Of a stretch of 64,000 nt of DNA, positions 45,484-54,784 are shown piece by piece (positions within the stretch are counted from its first letter, which is position 1; the number at the start of each line of letters is the position of its first letter). The stretch is from Campylobacterales bacterium (lineage in GTDB: Bacteria; Campylobacterota; Campylobacteria; Campylobacterales; Sulfurospirillaceae). Location: NCBI GenBank assembly GCA_016930915.1, contig JAFGFU010000005.1, forward strand, positions 62,001 through 126,000. Direction: 5' to 3'. A model generated the notes under the pieces. It was not told where the DNA came from. It saw only the letters and a list, made by a program, of their open reading frames with translations, and did not search any database. Position numbers and translations under genes: made by a program.

Positions 45484-46245
45484 TTAGTCCTCTTCTTTTA
45501 TTTCTTCATCAGTATTTTCACTCTCTTCTTCACTCGGTACATAAGGATTGACGGCTTTGGCAACTAAAATGGAAATACCATATAAAATAATCAGCGGAGC
45601 TGCCATCAAAAACTGAGAAAGAACATCAGGAGGTGTGAGCATTGCTGCTAAAATAAAAATAATAATAATGGCATAGCGAAAAAATTCTTTTAATCCCTTA
45701 TCATCAACTAAGCCTAATTTTGCAAAGAAAAAGATGATGACAGGCATTTCAAAAGAAAGACCAAATCCCACTAAAATTTTGGTAAAAAACCCAACATATT
45801 CACCAATGCTCGGCAGAGCTGTAAAAAGTGCGCTACCGAAGCCAATAAGAAAAGCAAAGGCTAAAGGAACAACAATGTAGTAACAAAAAGCCGCTCCCAT
45901 TAAAAACATTAACGTGGCAGCAGATACAAAAGGAATCACAAGGCGTTTTTCATTGTCATAGAGTCCTGGTGCCACAAAGAGCCAAAATTGCCAAAAGATA
46001 ACAGGCAAAGAGACAATAAAGCCTGCAAAAAATGCTACTTTCATAGCAGTAAAGAAAGGTTCTTGAACACCCGTAAAAATAACACTACTTCCCGCAGGTA
46101 AAACTTCTTTTAGTGGTGCAATCATCCAATCTAAAATGGGTTGCCAAAAAGAAAAACAGACCAAGAACATAACAATAACAACGGCTAAAGAGATGCTAAG
46201 GCGCTTACGAAGTTCTGCTAAATGGGGTTTTAACTCATCAAACAT
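45484..46245 (-). CDS. tatC: Twin-arginine translocase subunit TatC
   Basis: The 253-residue protein has six membrane helices and the TatC signature at the N-terminus (LKPHLAELRKRLSISL) with the conserved periplasmic FTGVQEPFFTAMKVAF. It binds the twin-arginine signal peptides of folded exported proteins. One such cargo is encoded here, the FccA-like flavoprotein at 54785-56323. A long acidic tail (EEESENTDEEIKEED) is species-typical. It overlaps tatB by one base and is followed by queA. Confidence 0.95.
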   Translation of the reverse strand: MFDELKPHLAELRKRLSISLAVVIVMFLVCFSFWQPILDWMIAPLKEVLPAGSSVIFTGVQEPFFTAMKVAFFAGFIVSLPVIFWQFWLFVAPGLYDNEKRLVIPFVSAATLMFLMGAAFCYYIVVPLAFAFLIGFGSALFTALPSIGEYVGFFTKILVGFGLSFEMPVIIFFFAKLGLVDDKGLKEFFRYAIIIIFILAAMLTPPDVLSQFLMAAPLIILYGISILVAKAVNPYVPSEEESENTDEEIKEED

Positions 46246-46676
46246 TAGACATTTTCCTCTTTTTTAGTTTCTGCTACAAGGGGGGAAGGGGTGGGTGTTA
46301 CTAGTGTGGTTGGTTCTATGGGTGTTGTAATTGACTCAAAAGAGGTACTCTCTTTGACACTGTTTTCTAACTCTTTTAAGGAGTCAGTAACCCCTTGTGT
46401 TGTTTTTTTAATCTCTTCAAGTTCATCAAAGGTAATCACTTTTTTTGCGCTGGTGGCTGCTTCATCTAGCTTTTTTTTATAGGTAAGTGCTTCTTCTTTA
46501 AGTTCTTGAATTTTCATCTCTTGTTCAAAAGAGCTTTTGACATCATTAATGCTGTTCTTAAATGATTTGAAAAATTTTGCACCTTTTACCATTGCATCAG
46601 GAAGTTTTTCAGGACCTAAAAATAAAATAGCAATAATCGCAATGACGAGGATTTCAGAAAAACCTAGACCAAACAT
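46245..46676 (-). CDS. tatB: Twin-arginine translocase subunit TatB
   Basis: The 143-residue protein begins with the TatA/B helix (GLGFSEILVIAIIAILFLGPEKLPDAM), then a long amphipathic helix and a Pro/Thr-rich tail. The E at position 8 and the LGPE hinge suit TatB. It would form the receptor complex with TatC. TatA is not in the window. Confidence 0.9.
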   Translation of the reverse strand: MFGLGFSEILVIAIIAILFLGPEKLPDAMVKGAKFFKSFKNSINDVKSSFEQEMKIQELKEEALTYKKKLDEAATSAKKVITFDELEEIKKTTQGVTDSLKELENSVKESTSFESITTPIEPTTLVTPTPSPLVAETKKEENV

Positions 46677-46749
46677 AAACGACCGCCTCAGAAGTGAATT
46701 TTAAGTTTGAATCTTAGCTGAATTTTTATCAAAATAATATAAATATCTG

Positions 46750-46755
46750 TATAAT
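46750..46755 (+). promoter_or_regulatory. Probable -10 element of the GGDEF/EAL gene
   Basis: A perfect TATAAT lies 41 bases before the ATG at 46796, in the gap between divergent genes. No clear -35 box is visible. Confidence 0.45.
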
Positions 46756-46795
46756 AGACTCATGGATGTAGCGATATGTTAAGGAGAATAAGCTT

Positions 46796-48685
46796 ATGCG
46801 TATTATGTTGAATTCTTTACGTATTGTTTTTGTCTATGCTTTTTTTTCTATTTTATGGATTTTATTCTCTGATACTATCTTGGGGTTTTTCATTAAAGAC
46901 GCTTCTTTACTGAGCTCTGTACAGACAGTTAAAGGACTCTTTTTTGTTTTCATTACTTCTTTGATGCTGTATGTTTTAATTAAAAGAAAAATTGATGAAA
47001 TTGATACGATGCGAAAAAATCTTCATGAGCATCAGCAACGCTTAGAATATGTAATTGAAGGGGCAAATCTTGGCTATTGGGACTGGGATTATGTGCACAA
47101 TAGACAAATGGTCAATGATAGATGGCTTTCTTTTTTAGGCTTAAACCGTGATGAGATTGAACATACGATTACAGATTGGTCTAACCGTATTCATCCCAGT
47201 GATAAAATTATTGTAGATAAAGCGATTGAGAATACCATTCGTCACAATAAGCCTTATATCATTGAATTTAGAATGCAACATGCGGATGGGCATTGGGTTT
47301 GGATTGAAGGCTCTGGTGCTGTTGTTAAACGAGATGAAAAAACAGGTGCTCCCTTAAGACTTGCAGGAACACATCGAGATATTAGTGAACGTAAACGATC
47401 TCAAGCAGATATGCTCTTTTTGGCACTCAATGATCCTTTGACTAAATTACCTAATCGGGCTTATTTAAGGCAGGAGTTTGAAAAAAGACGTTTGAGTGAA
47501 TCTACTTCGATGGCTTTTTTATTTTTGGATTTGGATTATTTTAAAAATATCAATGATATGTATGGGCATTCTATTGGTGATAAAGTGATTCAAATTGTTG
47601 CAAAGCGATTTAACTCCTGTATTAAAGAGTCTGATTTTTTAGCACGTGTAGGGGGCGATGAGTTTGTTATTTTAACGGAGGGGCATTTACATGTAGGAAG
47701 TTTGTGTGAAGATTTGGTGCAAAGTTTAATTGAATCTATTGTGATTGAAGAAGATGCGTTTTCCTTAGGAGTAAGTATAGGTGTTGCGTGTGCTCCGCAA
47801 AATGGCAATAGTTTTGAAGCTCTTTTTAAAAATGCAGATACAGCCATGTATGAAGCCAAAAGTAGTGGCAAAAATAGATATGTTTTTTATACACAAGACA
47901 TGACAGATAGTATTATTAAATCCACAAAACTTGATAACGAAATAAAACGTGCCATTGAAAAAGATGAGTTTATCCTCTATTATCAGCCACAAGTTGATTT
48001 GGAAACAAAAAAAGTGGTTGGTATTGAAGCATTGGTTCGATGGATGGATCCGATGAAAGGGGTTATGAATCCTGACTTTTTTATTCCCAGAGCAGAAGAA
48101 AATCGCTTGATTGTTGTTTTGGGTGAGATGGTTTTTAAAAAAGCTTTGTATCAACTCAAAGCATGGAAAAACCAAAAGCTTTTTGAGGGGAAAATGGCAA
48201 TTAATATTTCGGGTGTACAGATGGAAGAGGAAAATTTTGTGCAGAGACTAGAATCAATACGTCAAGAAATTAATGTAGATGCTTCGTGTATTGAATTAGA
48301 AGTCACAGAGAGTTATATTATGACAAAAGCTACATCTTCTATTCCGATGCTTCAAGAACTTAAAGATTTGGGTTTTAGTATTGCAGTGGATGATTTTGGA
48401 ACAGGATATTCTTCTTTGAGTTATCTTAAACAATTGCCACTCCAAAAACTTAAGATTGATCGTTCTTTTATTAAAGATTTGCCTTATGATTACGAAGATA
48501 GAGCTATTTTACGTGCCATTGTAGATCTAGCAAAGGGTTTAAAGCTTGAAGTATTAGCAGAAGGCGTCGAAGAGGAAGAGCAAAAAGAGTTTTTACTTAA
48601 AAATGGCTGTAAAATGGCGCAAGGCTTTTTATTTGCAAAACCCATGAGTGCAGAAGCGTGTGAGGAGTATTTGCGTCAAAACTAA
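46796..48685 (+). CDS. PAS-GGDEF-EAL cyclic-di-GMP enzyme
   Basis: The 629-residue protein has two N-terminal membrane helices (IVFVYAFFSILWILF and TVKGLFFVFITSLMLYVLI) with a very short loop. A PAS/PAC domain (YVIEGANLGYWDWD, AGTHRDISERKRSQ), a GGDEF domain with an intact motif (RVGGDEFVIL) and an EAL domain with intact motifs (GIEALVRWMDP, DDFGTGYSSLSYLKQ, LKIDRSFIKDL, EGVEEEEQ) follow. Both cyclase and phosphodiesterase activities are possible. The PAS domain may bind flavin or haem and sense redox state (inference). AAGGAGA precedes the start. Confidence 0.9.
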   Translation: MRIMLNSLRIVFVYAFFSILWILFSDTILGFFIKDASLLSSVQTVKGLFFVFITSLMLYVLIKRKIDEIDTMRKNLHEHQQRLEYVIEGANLGYWDWDYVHNRQMVNDRWLSFLGLNRDEIEHTITDWSNRIHPSDKIIVDKAIENTIRHNKPYIIEFRMQHADGHWVWIEGSGAVVKRDEKTGAPLRLAGTHRDISERKRSQADMLFLALNDPLTKLPNRAYLRQEFEKRRLSESTSMAFLFLDLDYFKNINDMYGHSIGDKVIQIVAKRFNSCIKESDFLARVGGDEFVILTEGHLHVGSLCEDLVQSLIESIVIEEDAFSLGVSIGVACAPQNGNSFEALFKNADTAMYEAKSSGKNRYVFYTQDMTDSIIKSTKLDNEIKRAIEKDEFILYYQPQVDLETKKVVGIEALVRWMDPMKGVMNPDFFIPRAEENRLIVVLGEMVFKKALYQLKAWKNQKLFEGKMAINISGVQMEEENFVQRLESIRQEINVDASCIELEVTESYIMTKATSSIPMLQELKDLGFSIAVDDFGTGYSSLSYLKQLPLQKLKIDRSFIKDLPYDYEDRAILRAIVDLAKGLKLEVLAEGVEEEEQKEFLLKNGCKMAQGFLFAKPMSAEACEEYLRQN

Positions 48686-48703
48686 CTTTTAGTTCCTTTT
48701 TTG

Positions 48704-48709
48704 TACAAT
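48704..48709 (+). promoter_or_regulatory. Probable -10 element of purL
   Basis: TACAAT in TTTTTTGTACAATAAG lies 37 bases before the purL start, after a T-rich stretch as is common in Campylobacterota promoters. Confidence 0.45.
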
Positions 48710-48746
48710 AAGCCCATTTTAATTACATCACATAGGGTAACAATTC

Positions 48747-50948
48747 ATGGAAAATTTAGACGCAGTGTTAAAAAAGCATAAGTTAACCAAAGACGAATAT
48801 GAAAATATTTTGAACATTTTAGGACGTGAGCCTAATATGCTAGAGATCGGTATCTTCTCATCCATGTGGAGTGAGCACTGCTCTTACAAATCCAGCAAAA
48901 AATACCTCAATGGCTTCCCCACCAAGGCCCCATGGGTCATTCAAGGACCAGGTGAGAATGCGGGTGTTATCGACGTGGGCGATGGCATGGCGGCTGTCTT
49001 TAAGATGGAGTCACACAACCACCCAAGTTTCATTGAACCCTACCAAGGTGCAGCAACGGGCGTGGGTGGAATTTTAAGAGATGTCTTTACGATGGGTGCA
49101 CGCCCTGTAGCCAATATGAACTCGCTTCGTTTTGGCAATGTCACCAACAATGACGACACATCGCATCATCAACGCTACCTTGTACGTGGTGTGGTTGCAG
49201 GTATCGGTGGATACGGTAACTGTATGGGTGTTCCAACCATTGGTGGTGAGACCTTTTTTGATGAGAGCTACAATGGCAATATCTTGGTTAACGCATTCAC
49301 ACTAGGTCTTGCAAAAAGTGATGAGATTTTTTACGGCAGAGCTGAGGGTATCGGCAATCCAGTTGTTTATGTTGGTTCAAAAACAGGTCGTGATGGTCTG
49401 GGTGGCGCTGTTATGGCGAGTGATAGCTTTACGGAAGCAAACAAAAGCCTACGCCCAACCGTACAAGTGGGTGACCCATTTGCTGAGAAACTTCTTTTGG
49501 AAGCATGTTTAGAACTCTTTAAAACTGACTACATCGTGGGTATTCAAGATATGGGTGCGGCTGGACTTACTTCAAGTTCATTCGAGATGGCAGGACGAAG
49601 TGGAAGCGGTATGATCATGCACTTAGATAAAGTTCCTGCTCGTGAAGAGGGTATGCAACCATTTGAATTTATGCTCTCTGAATCACAAGAGCGAATGCTC
49701 ATCTGTGCTAAAAAAGGGTATGAGGACAAAGTTGTCGAGATCTTTAGAAAATGGGATCTAAACGCTGAAATCATCGGTGAAGTAACAGCAACGGGCAACA
49801 TGGAACTCTTCTGGCATGGTGAGAGAGTGGCAGATATGCCAGTACAACCCGTGAGCGAGCAAGCACCGATTTATGATCGACCCACTAAAGAGCCAGCTTA
49901 TTTGGCTTCTATTAAAAACACAACGATCAACGACTTTGCTAAAGTAGAGAACCAAAAAGCGTTTGATACCCTTTTAAACTCCGTCGAAGTCAGTGATAAA
50001 TCATGGATTTTTGACCAATATGACTCCACCGTTCAAACCAATACCATTAAAGCACCAGGAAGTTTGGATGCAAGCGTGATTCGTATCAAAGAAAACGGTA
50101 AAGCACTTTCGATGAGTAGCGATTGTAACCCACGTTATAACTACATCGATCCTAAAATGGGTGCTGCTGCTGCGGTGGCTGAAAGTGGAAGAAATGTTGC
50201 TATGAGTGGCGCACGACCATTAGCAATTACCGATTGTCTCAACTACGGCAATCCTGAAAACCCTGAGGTCATGTGGCAGTTTGCACAGGGGTGTTATGGC
50301 ATCAAAGAGGCGTGTGCGAAACTCAATACGCCTGTTGTCAGCGGTAACGTATCTTTGTACAATGAAACCAATGGCATAGGTGTTTTCCCAACCCCTGCGA
50401 TTGTGATGGTGGGTTTGAATGACGATGCGAACAAAACGCTTCCATCAAGCTTCCAAAAAGAGGGCGCTTCGATTTATCTCATTGGTGAAACTAAAAGCGA
50501 TTTTGGCGGAAGCTTGTATATGAAAGAGCTTTTTGGCAAAGTCGAGGGAACCTTAGCAAAGCTTGATTATGACAAAGAGCTGAAACTGTGGGAATTGGTC
50601 ATTGAAGCCAATAAAAAAGGTTATTTGAATGCGGCTAAAGATGTGAACGTAGGTGGCGTTGCCATCGCGCTGGCTAAAATGGTCGCCAAAAGTGGAAAAG
50701 GTGTTACATGTAAGTTTACATGTAACGATGCTAAAGACATTTTTTCAGAGAGTTTTTCCCGTGCACTCGTTGAAGTAAACGATGAAGCAGGCTTTGAAGT
50801 GATGGCTAAAACGGTTGGTTTAACTGCTACTAAAATCGGAACGGTGGGTGGAAATACCTTTACATGTAATGATATTTCAAAAAGTGTTGAAGCGATACAA
50901 GAGCGTTATTTTAACCGTTTCCAAGAAGTTATCGAGCAAGATATCTAA
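48747..50948 (+). CDS. purL: Phosphoribosylformylglycinamidine synthase, large subunit
   Basis: The 733-residue enzyme is the short PurL that works with separate PurS and PurQ in step four of purine synthesis. Motifs are [51 protein letters not shown] and [15 protein letters not shown]. Neither purS nor purQ is in the window. Three TACATGTA palindromes fall within its last 250 bases, two of them 12 bases apart at 50705 and 50717, reading VTCKFTCND. They add Cys residues to a part of PurL not expected to need them. Confidence 0.95.
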   Translation: MENLDAVLKKHKLTKDEYENILNILGREPNMLEIGIFSSMWSEHCSYKSSKKYLNGFPTKAPWVIQGPGENAGVIDVGDGMAAVFKMESHNHPSFIEPYQGAATGVGGILRDVFTMGARPVANMNSLRFGNVTNNDDTSHHQRYLVRGVVAGIGGYGNCMGVPTIGGETFFDESYNGNILVNAFTLGLAKSDEIFYGRAEGIGNPVVYVGSKTGRDGLGGAVMASDSFTEANKSLRPTVQVGDPFAEKLLLEACLELFKTDYIVGIQDMGAAGLTSSSFEMAGRSGSGMIMHLDKVPAREEGMQPFEFMLSESQERMLICAKKGYEDKVVEIFRKWDLNAEIIGEVTATGNMELFWHGERVADMPVQPVSEQAPIYDRPTKEPAYLASIKNTTINDFAKVENQKAFDTLLNSVEVSDKSWIFDQYDSTVQTNTIKAPGSLDASVIRIKENGKALSMSSDCNPRYNYIDPKMGAAAAVAESGRNVAMSGARPLAITDCLNYGNPENPEVMWQFAQGCYGIKEACAKLNTPVVSGNVSLYNETNGIGVFPTPAIVMVGLNDDANKTLPSSFQKEGASIYLIGETKSDFGGSLYMKELFGKVEGTLAKLDYDKELKLWELVIEANKKGYLNAAKDVNVGGVAIALAKMVAKSGKGVTCKFTCNDAKDIFSESFSRALVEVNDEAGFEVMAKTVGLTATKIGTVGGNTFTCNDISKSVEAIQERYFNRFQEVIEQDI

Positions 50949-50954
50949 ATCTTT

Positions 50955-50980
50955 AAGAGGTGCGAGGGCACCTCTTTTTT
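50955..50980 (+). terminator. Intrinsic terminator of purL
   Basis: A perfect nine-base-pair stem (50955-50963 with 50968-50976), loop GAGG, runs into T bases at 50977-50980. It lies six bases after the purL stop. Confidence 0.88.
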
Positions 50981-51005
50981 ACTTCTTATTTTAGCTTTCT
51001 AAAAC

Positions 51006-51788
51006 TCAAAATGTCCCGTATGCGACAAAAAAGGCGATATTCATACATTGTGGTTGTGCGGCACCTTTTTTTGAGGGGCAACGCTTCATATAGGTATTGA
51101 TTTTTTTGCCATCTTTGTGTGTGAGCATGGGGTAGTTAAAATTCATATAATCTAAAATATTTTTACCATTGGAGTGGTGAATAAATTCTACCGTACCATC
51201 GGCTTCAACTTTGGTGACAATACCTACATGCGTGATATTCTCAGCCACATTTGGCACAGGTGCTTTCTTTTGAACGACCTCTTTTTTACCATTTTTTGTT
51301 TTGCTTTGAACTGTTTTTTTAGTTTTAGGAGTGGCTCTTCGCTCTGTATTTTCAAAAAAGACAAGGTCTCCAAGATTTGGAAGTCTAGCTTCGTAAGCAT
51401 TGCCTTTTTTAGACATAAGATTAAACATGGCACGGGATTTTCGTGCGTTATCAAAACTTGCGTTTAACTCTTGTTCATTATAGAAAGGACGACCAGTTTT
51501 AAGGTTGATAAGATTGACAAATCCTGAACAATCACCTCCATCTCGTTTTCCCAAATACATCATGGCATTCTCAACAATTGCCTCACGGGAGGAGAGCTCA
51601 GGTGCATGGCGCAACCTATATCCCTCTTTCTCTTTTTCCAGAAAGAGCTCATTGTTTGGTTCTTTGTCAATGTACATTTTAGGTTCAACTTTGATTTCAG
51701 CGACATTGCTTGTTGGGGTAACTTCAACGTGTGTGATGGCACATCCACACAGTAGCAAGGCACTTAGGCTTAAAATGATTGGTTTCAT
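51006..51788 (-). CDS. NlpC/P60-like lipoprotein (longer paralogue)
   Basis: The 260-residue protein has a lipoprotein signal (LSLSALLLCGC). Its catalytic domain has the Cys in GKRDGGDCSGFVNL and the His in ITHVGIVTKVEADGTVEFIHH, as in NlpC/P60 peptidases that cut murein peptides. A Lys-rich insert (around TKKTVQSKTKNGKK) lies between the two. It shares its start with the end of the gene before it by a four-base overlap and is a clear paralogue of it. Murein remodelling in the periplasm is likely. Confidence 0.75.
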   Translation of the reverse strand: MKPIILSLSALLLCGCAITHVEVTPTSNVAEIKVEPKMYIDKEPNNELFLEKEKEGYRLRHAPELSSREAIVENAMMYLGKRDGGDCSGFVNLINLKTGRPFYNEQELNASFDNARKSRAMFNLMSKKGNAYEARLPNLGDLVFFENTERRATPKTKKTVQSKTKNGKKEVVQKKAPVPNVAENITHVGIVTKVEADGTVEFIHHSNGKNILDYMNFNYPMLTHKDGKKINTYMKRCPSKKGAAQPQCMNIAFFVAYGTF

Positions 51789-52402
51789 TTGATACTCCCA
51801 TAAGCACTAAAATAATTAGGGGCTAAGCAGAGATGGCCTTCATTTTTAGGGCATTTTTCCATGTAGGAATTGATCTTTTTTTCTTCGTAGTTGACGTCTT
51901 TTGGATAGTTTAAATTCATTTGGCTAATGAGATTTTTTCCTTTGGTATGGTGGATAAAATGTACGGTTTCATCGTTGTCAATTTTCGTAATGATGCCAAT
52001 ATGGGTAATGTTATCGACACTTTTTTTGGCTTGAGCGTATTTTTTAACGGTATTGGCAAAGAAGATAAGATCGCCCACTTTTGGTTTTTCATGGTAGAGA
52101 CGGTTTTGTGTCTCTAAAAGATTGTAAATGGCGAGTGAACGCCTTGAGTCTTCGAAGTATTCATTGAGCTCTTCGGTGGTGAAATAGGGAGCAAAACTTT
52201 CTTTATTGACCAATGTGACAAATCCTGAACAATCCCCACCATCTTTTTTGCCATGGTATTTAAGCGCATTTTGAAGGATTCCCATGCGTTTAGGTGTATC
52301 ATCAGGTTGGATAACAGGAGGGGGTGTTTGTACTAAAGTTTTTTGGCTACATCCTGTCACTAAAAAAAGCAAAGTCAGCATCATAAGATAAAAAAGTTTC
52401 AT
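51785..52402 (-). CDS. NlpC/P60-like lipoprotein (shorter paralogue)
   Basis: The 205-residue protein has the lipobox LFLVTGCS and the same domain as its neighbour: GKKDGGDCSGFVTLVNK with the catalytic Cys, NITHIGIITKIDNDETVHFIHH with the His, and a matching C-terminus (KINSYMEKCPKNEGH, SAYGS). It lacks the Lys-rich insert. The pair arose by tandem duplication and later diverged. Confidence 0.75.
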   Translation of the reverse strand: MKLFYLMMLTLLFLVTGCSQKTLVQTPPPVIQPDDTPKRMGILQNALKYHGKKDGGDCSGFVTLVNKESFAPYFTTEELNEYFEDSRRSLAIYNLLETQNRLYHEKPKVGDLIFFANTVKKYAQAKKSVDNITHIGIITKIDNDETVHFIHHTKGKNLISQMNLNYPKDVNYEEKKINSYMEKCPKNEGHLCLAPNYFSAYGSIK

Positions 52403-52443
52403 CGTGTCCCTTAAAAAAATTATATGATTTTAGCGATTTTGCC

Positions 52444-53583
52444 TTAAATTTTTAAATTATCCATTGCCTTTTGCATGCGTTCTAAAATCTCCTTTAAAAG
52501 AGTCCTTTGGGTTCCAAAGTTTAATCGTACACAATTTTTGTCGCCAAAGCCTTCCCCATCGCTAAGACCCACGCCAAATTCCAGAAAAAAGTCATACGGG
52601 CTTTTTACATGTAAAGCAGAAGCGTCTATCCATGCTAAAAAGGTGGCTTCTTGATTTAAGAGTTTAAGTTTGGGATTTTTGGCGACAAAGGCTTGAACGA
52701 GTTTGAGGTTTTCTGCTAAATAAAGACGAAGATCCGCTAGCCACGCATCACCTTCAAGGTATGCAGCTTTCATGGCAATAATACCTAAGAGGTTAATTCC
52801 TCCTACCATGCTGCCCATCGTCTCTTTAAAGCGTTTACGAAGCGAGGTATTGGGGATGATGGCAAACGAGGCTTGAAGTCCTGCAATGTTAAAGGTTTTA
52901 CTTGGAGCCATCAGTGTAATGGTGCATTCTTGAAGTGCGGGGCTGAGTGAGGCAATAGGAATATGTTTTGCCGTATCATTGAGAATCAAATCGGCATGAA
53001 TTTCATCTGAACAGATGCTTAGGTTATGCTTTAAACAAAATGCTCCTAGTTGCTCTAACTCTTTACATGTAAAAACAGTTCCTGCTGGATTGTAAGGATT
53101 GCAAAGCATAAAGAGTTTACATGTAGGTGTTATGTGCGCTTCCATCGCTTCAAAGTCAAACGTCCAGCGCTTGTTTTCTTCTTTCATTTTAATGGCTATC
53201 ACTTCACGCCCTGCATGTTTAGGTGCTTTGATGAAATGGGGGTAAATCGGTGTCGTTGTCATGACGCTTTCTCCCTCCACCGCCATACACGCAATGTTCA
53301 TACTGCTCACCACGCCGTGCGTAAAGACCAACCACTCTTTTTGAATCTCCCAATTGTAGTGGCGTTTCATAAACGCAAGAATCGCATCATAGGTTTCATC
53401 ATCAACAGCGGTATAACCAAAAACCCCTTCGCGTACACGTTTTTGCAAGGCTTCTATGACACATGGAGGCGATTTAAAATCCATGTCGGCAACCCATGTG
53501 GGAATAACATCTTTTCCCTTGTATTTGTCCCATTTTTCAGAGGGCGTTTGGGTTCTATCTACGATTTCATCAAAGCTACTCAT
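52444..53583 (-). CDS. patB: PatB/MalY-type PLP beta-C-S lyase
   Basis: The 379-residue PLP enzyme of fold type I has the PatB/MalY start (FDEIVDRTQTPSEKWDKY, PTWVADMDFKSPP), CNPYNPAGTVF, SDEIHADLIL, the PLP Lys in MAPSKTFNIAGLQ, and VRLNFGTQRTLL. It should split cystathionine or Cys-like substrates to a thiol, pyruvate and ammonia. General aminotransferase activity is the alternative. Three of the TACATGTA sites lie in or near it (52606, 53064, 53118). Confidence 0.85.
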   Translation of the reverse strand: MSSFDEIVDRTQTPSEKWDKYKGKDVIPTWVADMDFKSPPCVIEALQKRVREGVFGYTAVDDETYDAILAFMKRHYNWEIQKEWLVFTHGVVSSMNIACMAVEGESVMTTTPIYPHFIKAPKHAGREVIAIKMKEENKRWTFDFEAMEAHITPTCKLFMLCNPYNPAGTVFTCKELEQLGAFCLKHNLSICSDEIHADLILNDTAKHIPIASLSPALQECTITLMAPSKTFNIAGLQASFAIIPNTSLRKRFKETMGSMVGGINLLGIIAMKAAYLEGDAWLADLRLYLAENLKLVQAFVAKNPKLKLLNQEATFLAWIDASALHVKSPYDFFLEFGVGLSDGEGFGDKNCVRLNFGTQRTLLKEILERMQKAMDNLKI

Positions 53584-53702
53584 ATAAGGTATCCTTATTT
53601 TTAATGAAATGATTGTAGCACAATTACGCTCGTTTCGTTTTTACATGTAATGTATCAATAAGAATACCAAATATGAAAAATGAGGCATAAAAAGAAAGCT
53701 TT

Positions 53703-54323
53703 TTACTTCTCTTTTTGGATGCCATAGTGTTGATATTTTTCTTGTATTTCACTCTTTTTCTCTTTCATTTGCTCCTTCATTATCTCAAATTCTGGGGTGT
53801 AATAATTTAAGGTATTTCGCATATTTTGATGTCCTGCATCAATATGACACGAAGCGCAATGAATTTCTTTATCCGTTCCTTTTAGGCTTTGATAATGTTT
53901 ATGCATTTTTTGTGCTTGTTTGGAAGATGTTTGAGTTGAGAGAAGATTGCCATGACATTCTAAACAGCCATCATCAAAGACAAAACTTTCTCTGTGTGCT
54001 CTTTTTTCAATCCAATCAATTTTAGAAGGGTCTCCAAAGAGATGAATACTTCCTTCTACCACACCGTTTCTTGCTTTGGTGTAGATGTATTTGAGGATAT
54101 TGTCATGGGGAAGGTGACAATCAACACATTTTGCACTCGCACCTAATTTCCCAGCACCTCCGTGTACATCTTCTCTATAAGCCACCACCATAGGGTCCAT
54201 TTCATGGCAGATGACACAAAATTTTTGGTCACTTGTTTTGTGGAGTCCATAGTACGTTACAAGACTGAATATCAATCCAATACCAATACCTATGGATAGA
54301 AAGATAAATAGTTTAAGTTTCAT
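53703..54323 (-). CDS. fccC: NapC/NirT-type tetrahaem quinol dehydrogenase (FccC-like)
   Basis: About 206 residues: one N-terminal membrane helix (LFIFLSIGIGIGLIFSLVTYY) and four CxxCH motifs (CVICH, CVDCH, CLECH, CASCH). NapC/NrfH-type proteins take electrons from menaquinol and pass them to periplasmic reductases, here the tetrahaem FccB-like protein and then the flavoprotein. I take ATG 54323, which makes an ATGA overlap with the gene before, rather than the in-frame start 18 bases upstream. It ends the operon. Confidence 0.88.
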   Translation of the reverse strand: MKLKLFIFLSIGIGIGLIFSLVTYYGLHKTSDQKFCVICHEMDPMVVAYREDVHGGAGKLGASAKCVDCHLPHDNILKYIYTKARNGVVEGSIHLFGDPSKIDWIEKRAHRESFVFDDGCLECHGNLLSTQTSSKQAQKMHKHYQSLKGTDKEIHCASCHIDAGHQNMRNTLNYYTPEFEIMKEQMKEKKSEIQEKYQHYGIQKEK

Positions 54324-54784
54324 GGCGTTTTCCTCATCCACATATTCGTAGCAATCTCTTTTTCATGACATTCCGCACACATATTGATAGATGCTTTGTG
54401 TTCATAGTGACATTCATCACAGGATAAACGTGTTCCATCATGAATGGAGTTGTGAGGATTTGGTTTGCCTATAAAATCTAAACGTTGCGCAATTTTTTCT
54501 TTAGAGCCATGGCATTCAAGACAGGTTTTTTCTCTAACCGCTTTAAACGCTTCAGGATTATTTCCCTGTCCATCATGACAAAAGAGACATTCTAAAGATA
54601 ATTTTGCATGGACACGTTTGAGAGGATACTTTTCTTTGAACTCTTGTGTCATCGTTACGGTTTCTCTTCCTTTTAGATCAGGAGAAGAAGAGGTAACTTC
54701 TCCTGATTTAAGCGTTAAAGGTAAGAGAGTAAAACATAAAGAAAGACAAAGAGCTACAAATATATTTTGTGCTCTTTGTTTCAT
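54320..54784 (-). CDS. fccB: Periplasmic tetrahaem cytochrome c (FccB-like)
   Basis: The 154-residue protein has a signal peptide (IFVALCLSLCFTLLPL) and four CxxCH motifs (CLFCH, CLECH, CDECH, CAECH), in the style of the haem domain of Shewanella flavocytochrome c. There that domain is fused to the flavin domain; here it is separate and directly follows the flavoprotein gene. It should pass electrons from the NapC-type protein to FAD. Confidence 0.88.
   Translation of the reverse strand: MKQRAQNIFVALCLSLCFTLLPLTLKSGEVTSSSPDLKGRETVTMTQEFKEKYPLKRVHAKLSLECLFCHDGQGNNPEAFKAVREKTCLECHGSKEKIAQRLDFIGKPNPHNSIHDGTRLSCDECHYEHKASINMCAECHEKEIATNMWMRKTP

Noticed and set aside
53134-53604. 156-residue rightward frame antisense to the PatB-type gene
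   Set aside because: It is the shadow of a well-conserved PLP enzyme and has no ribosome site or recognisable domain.
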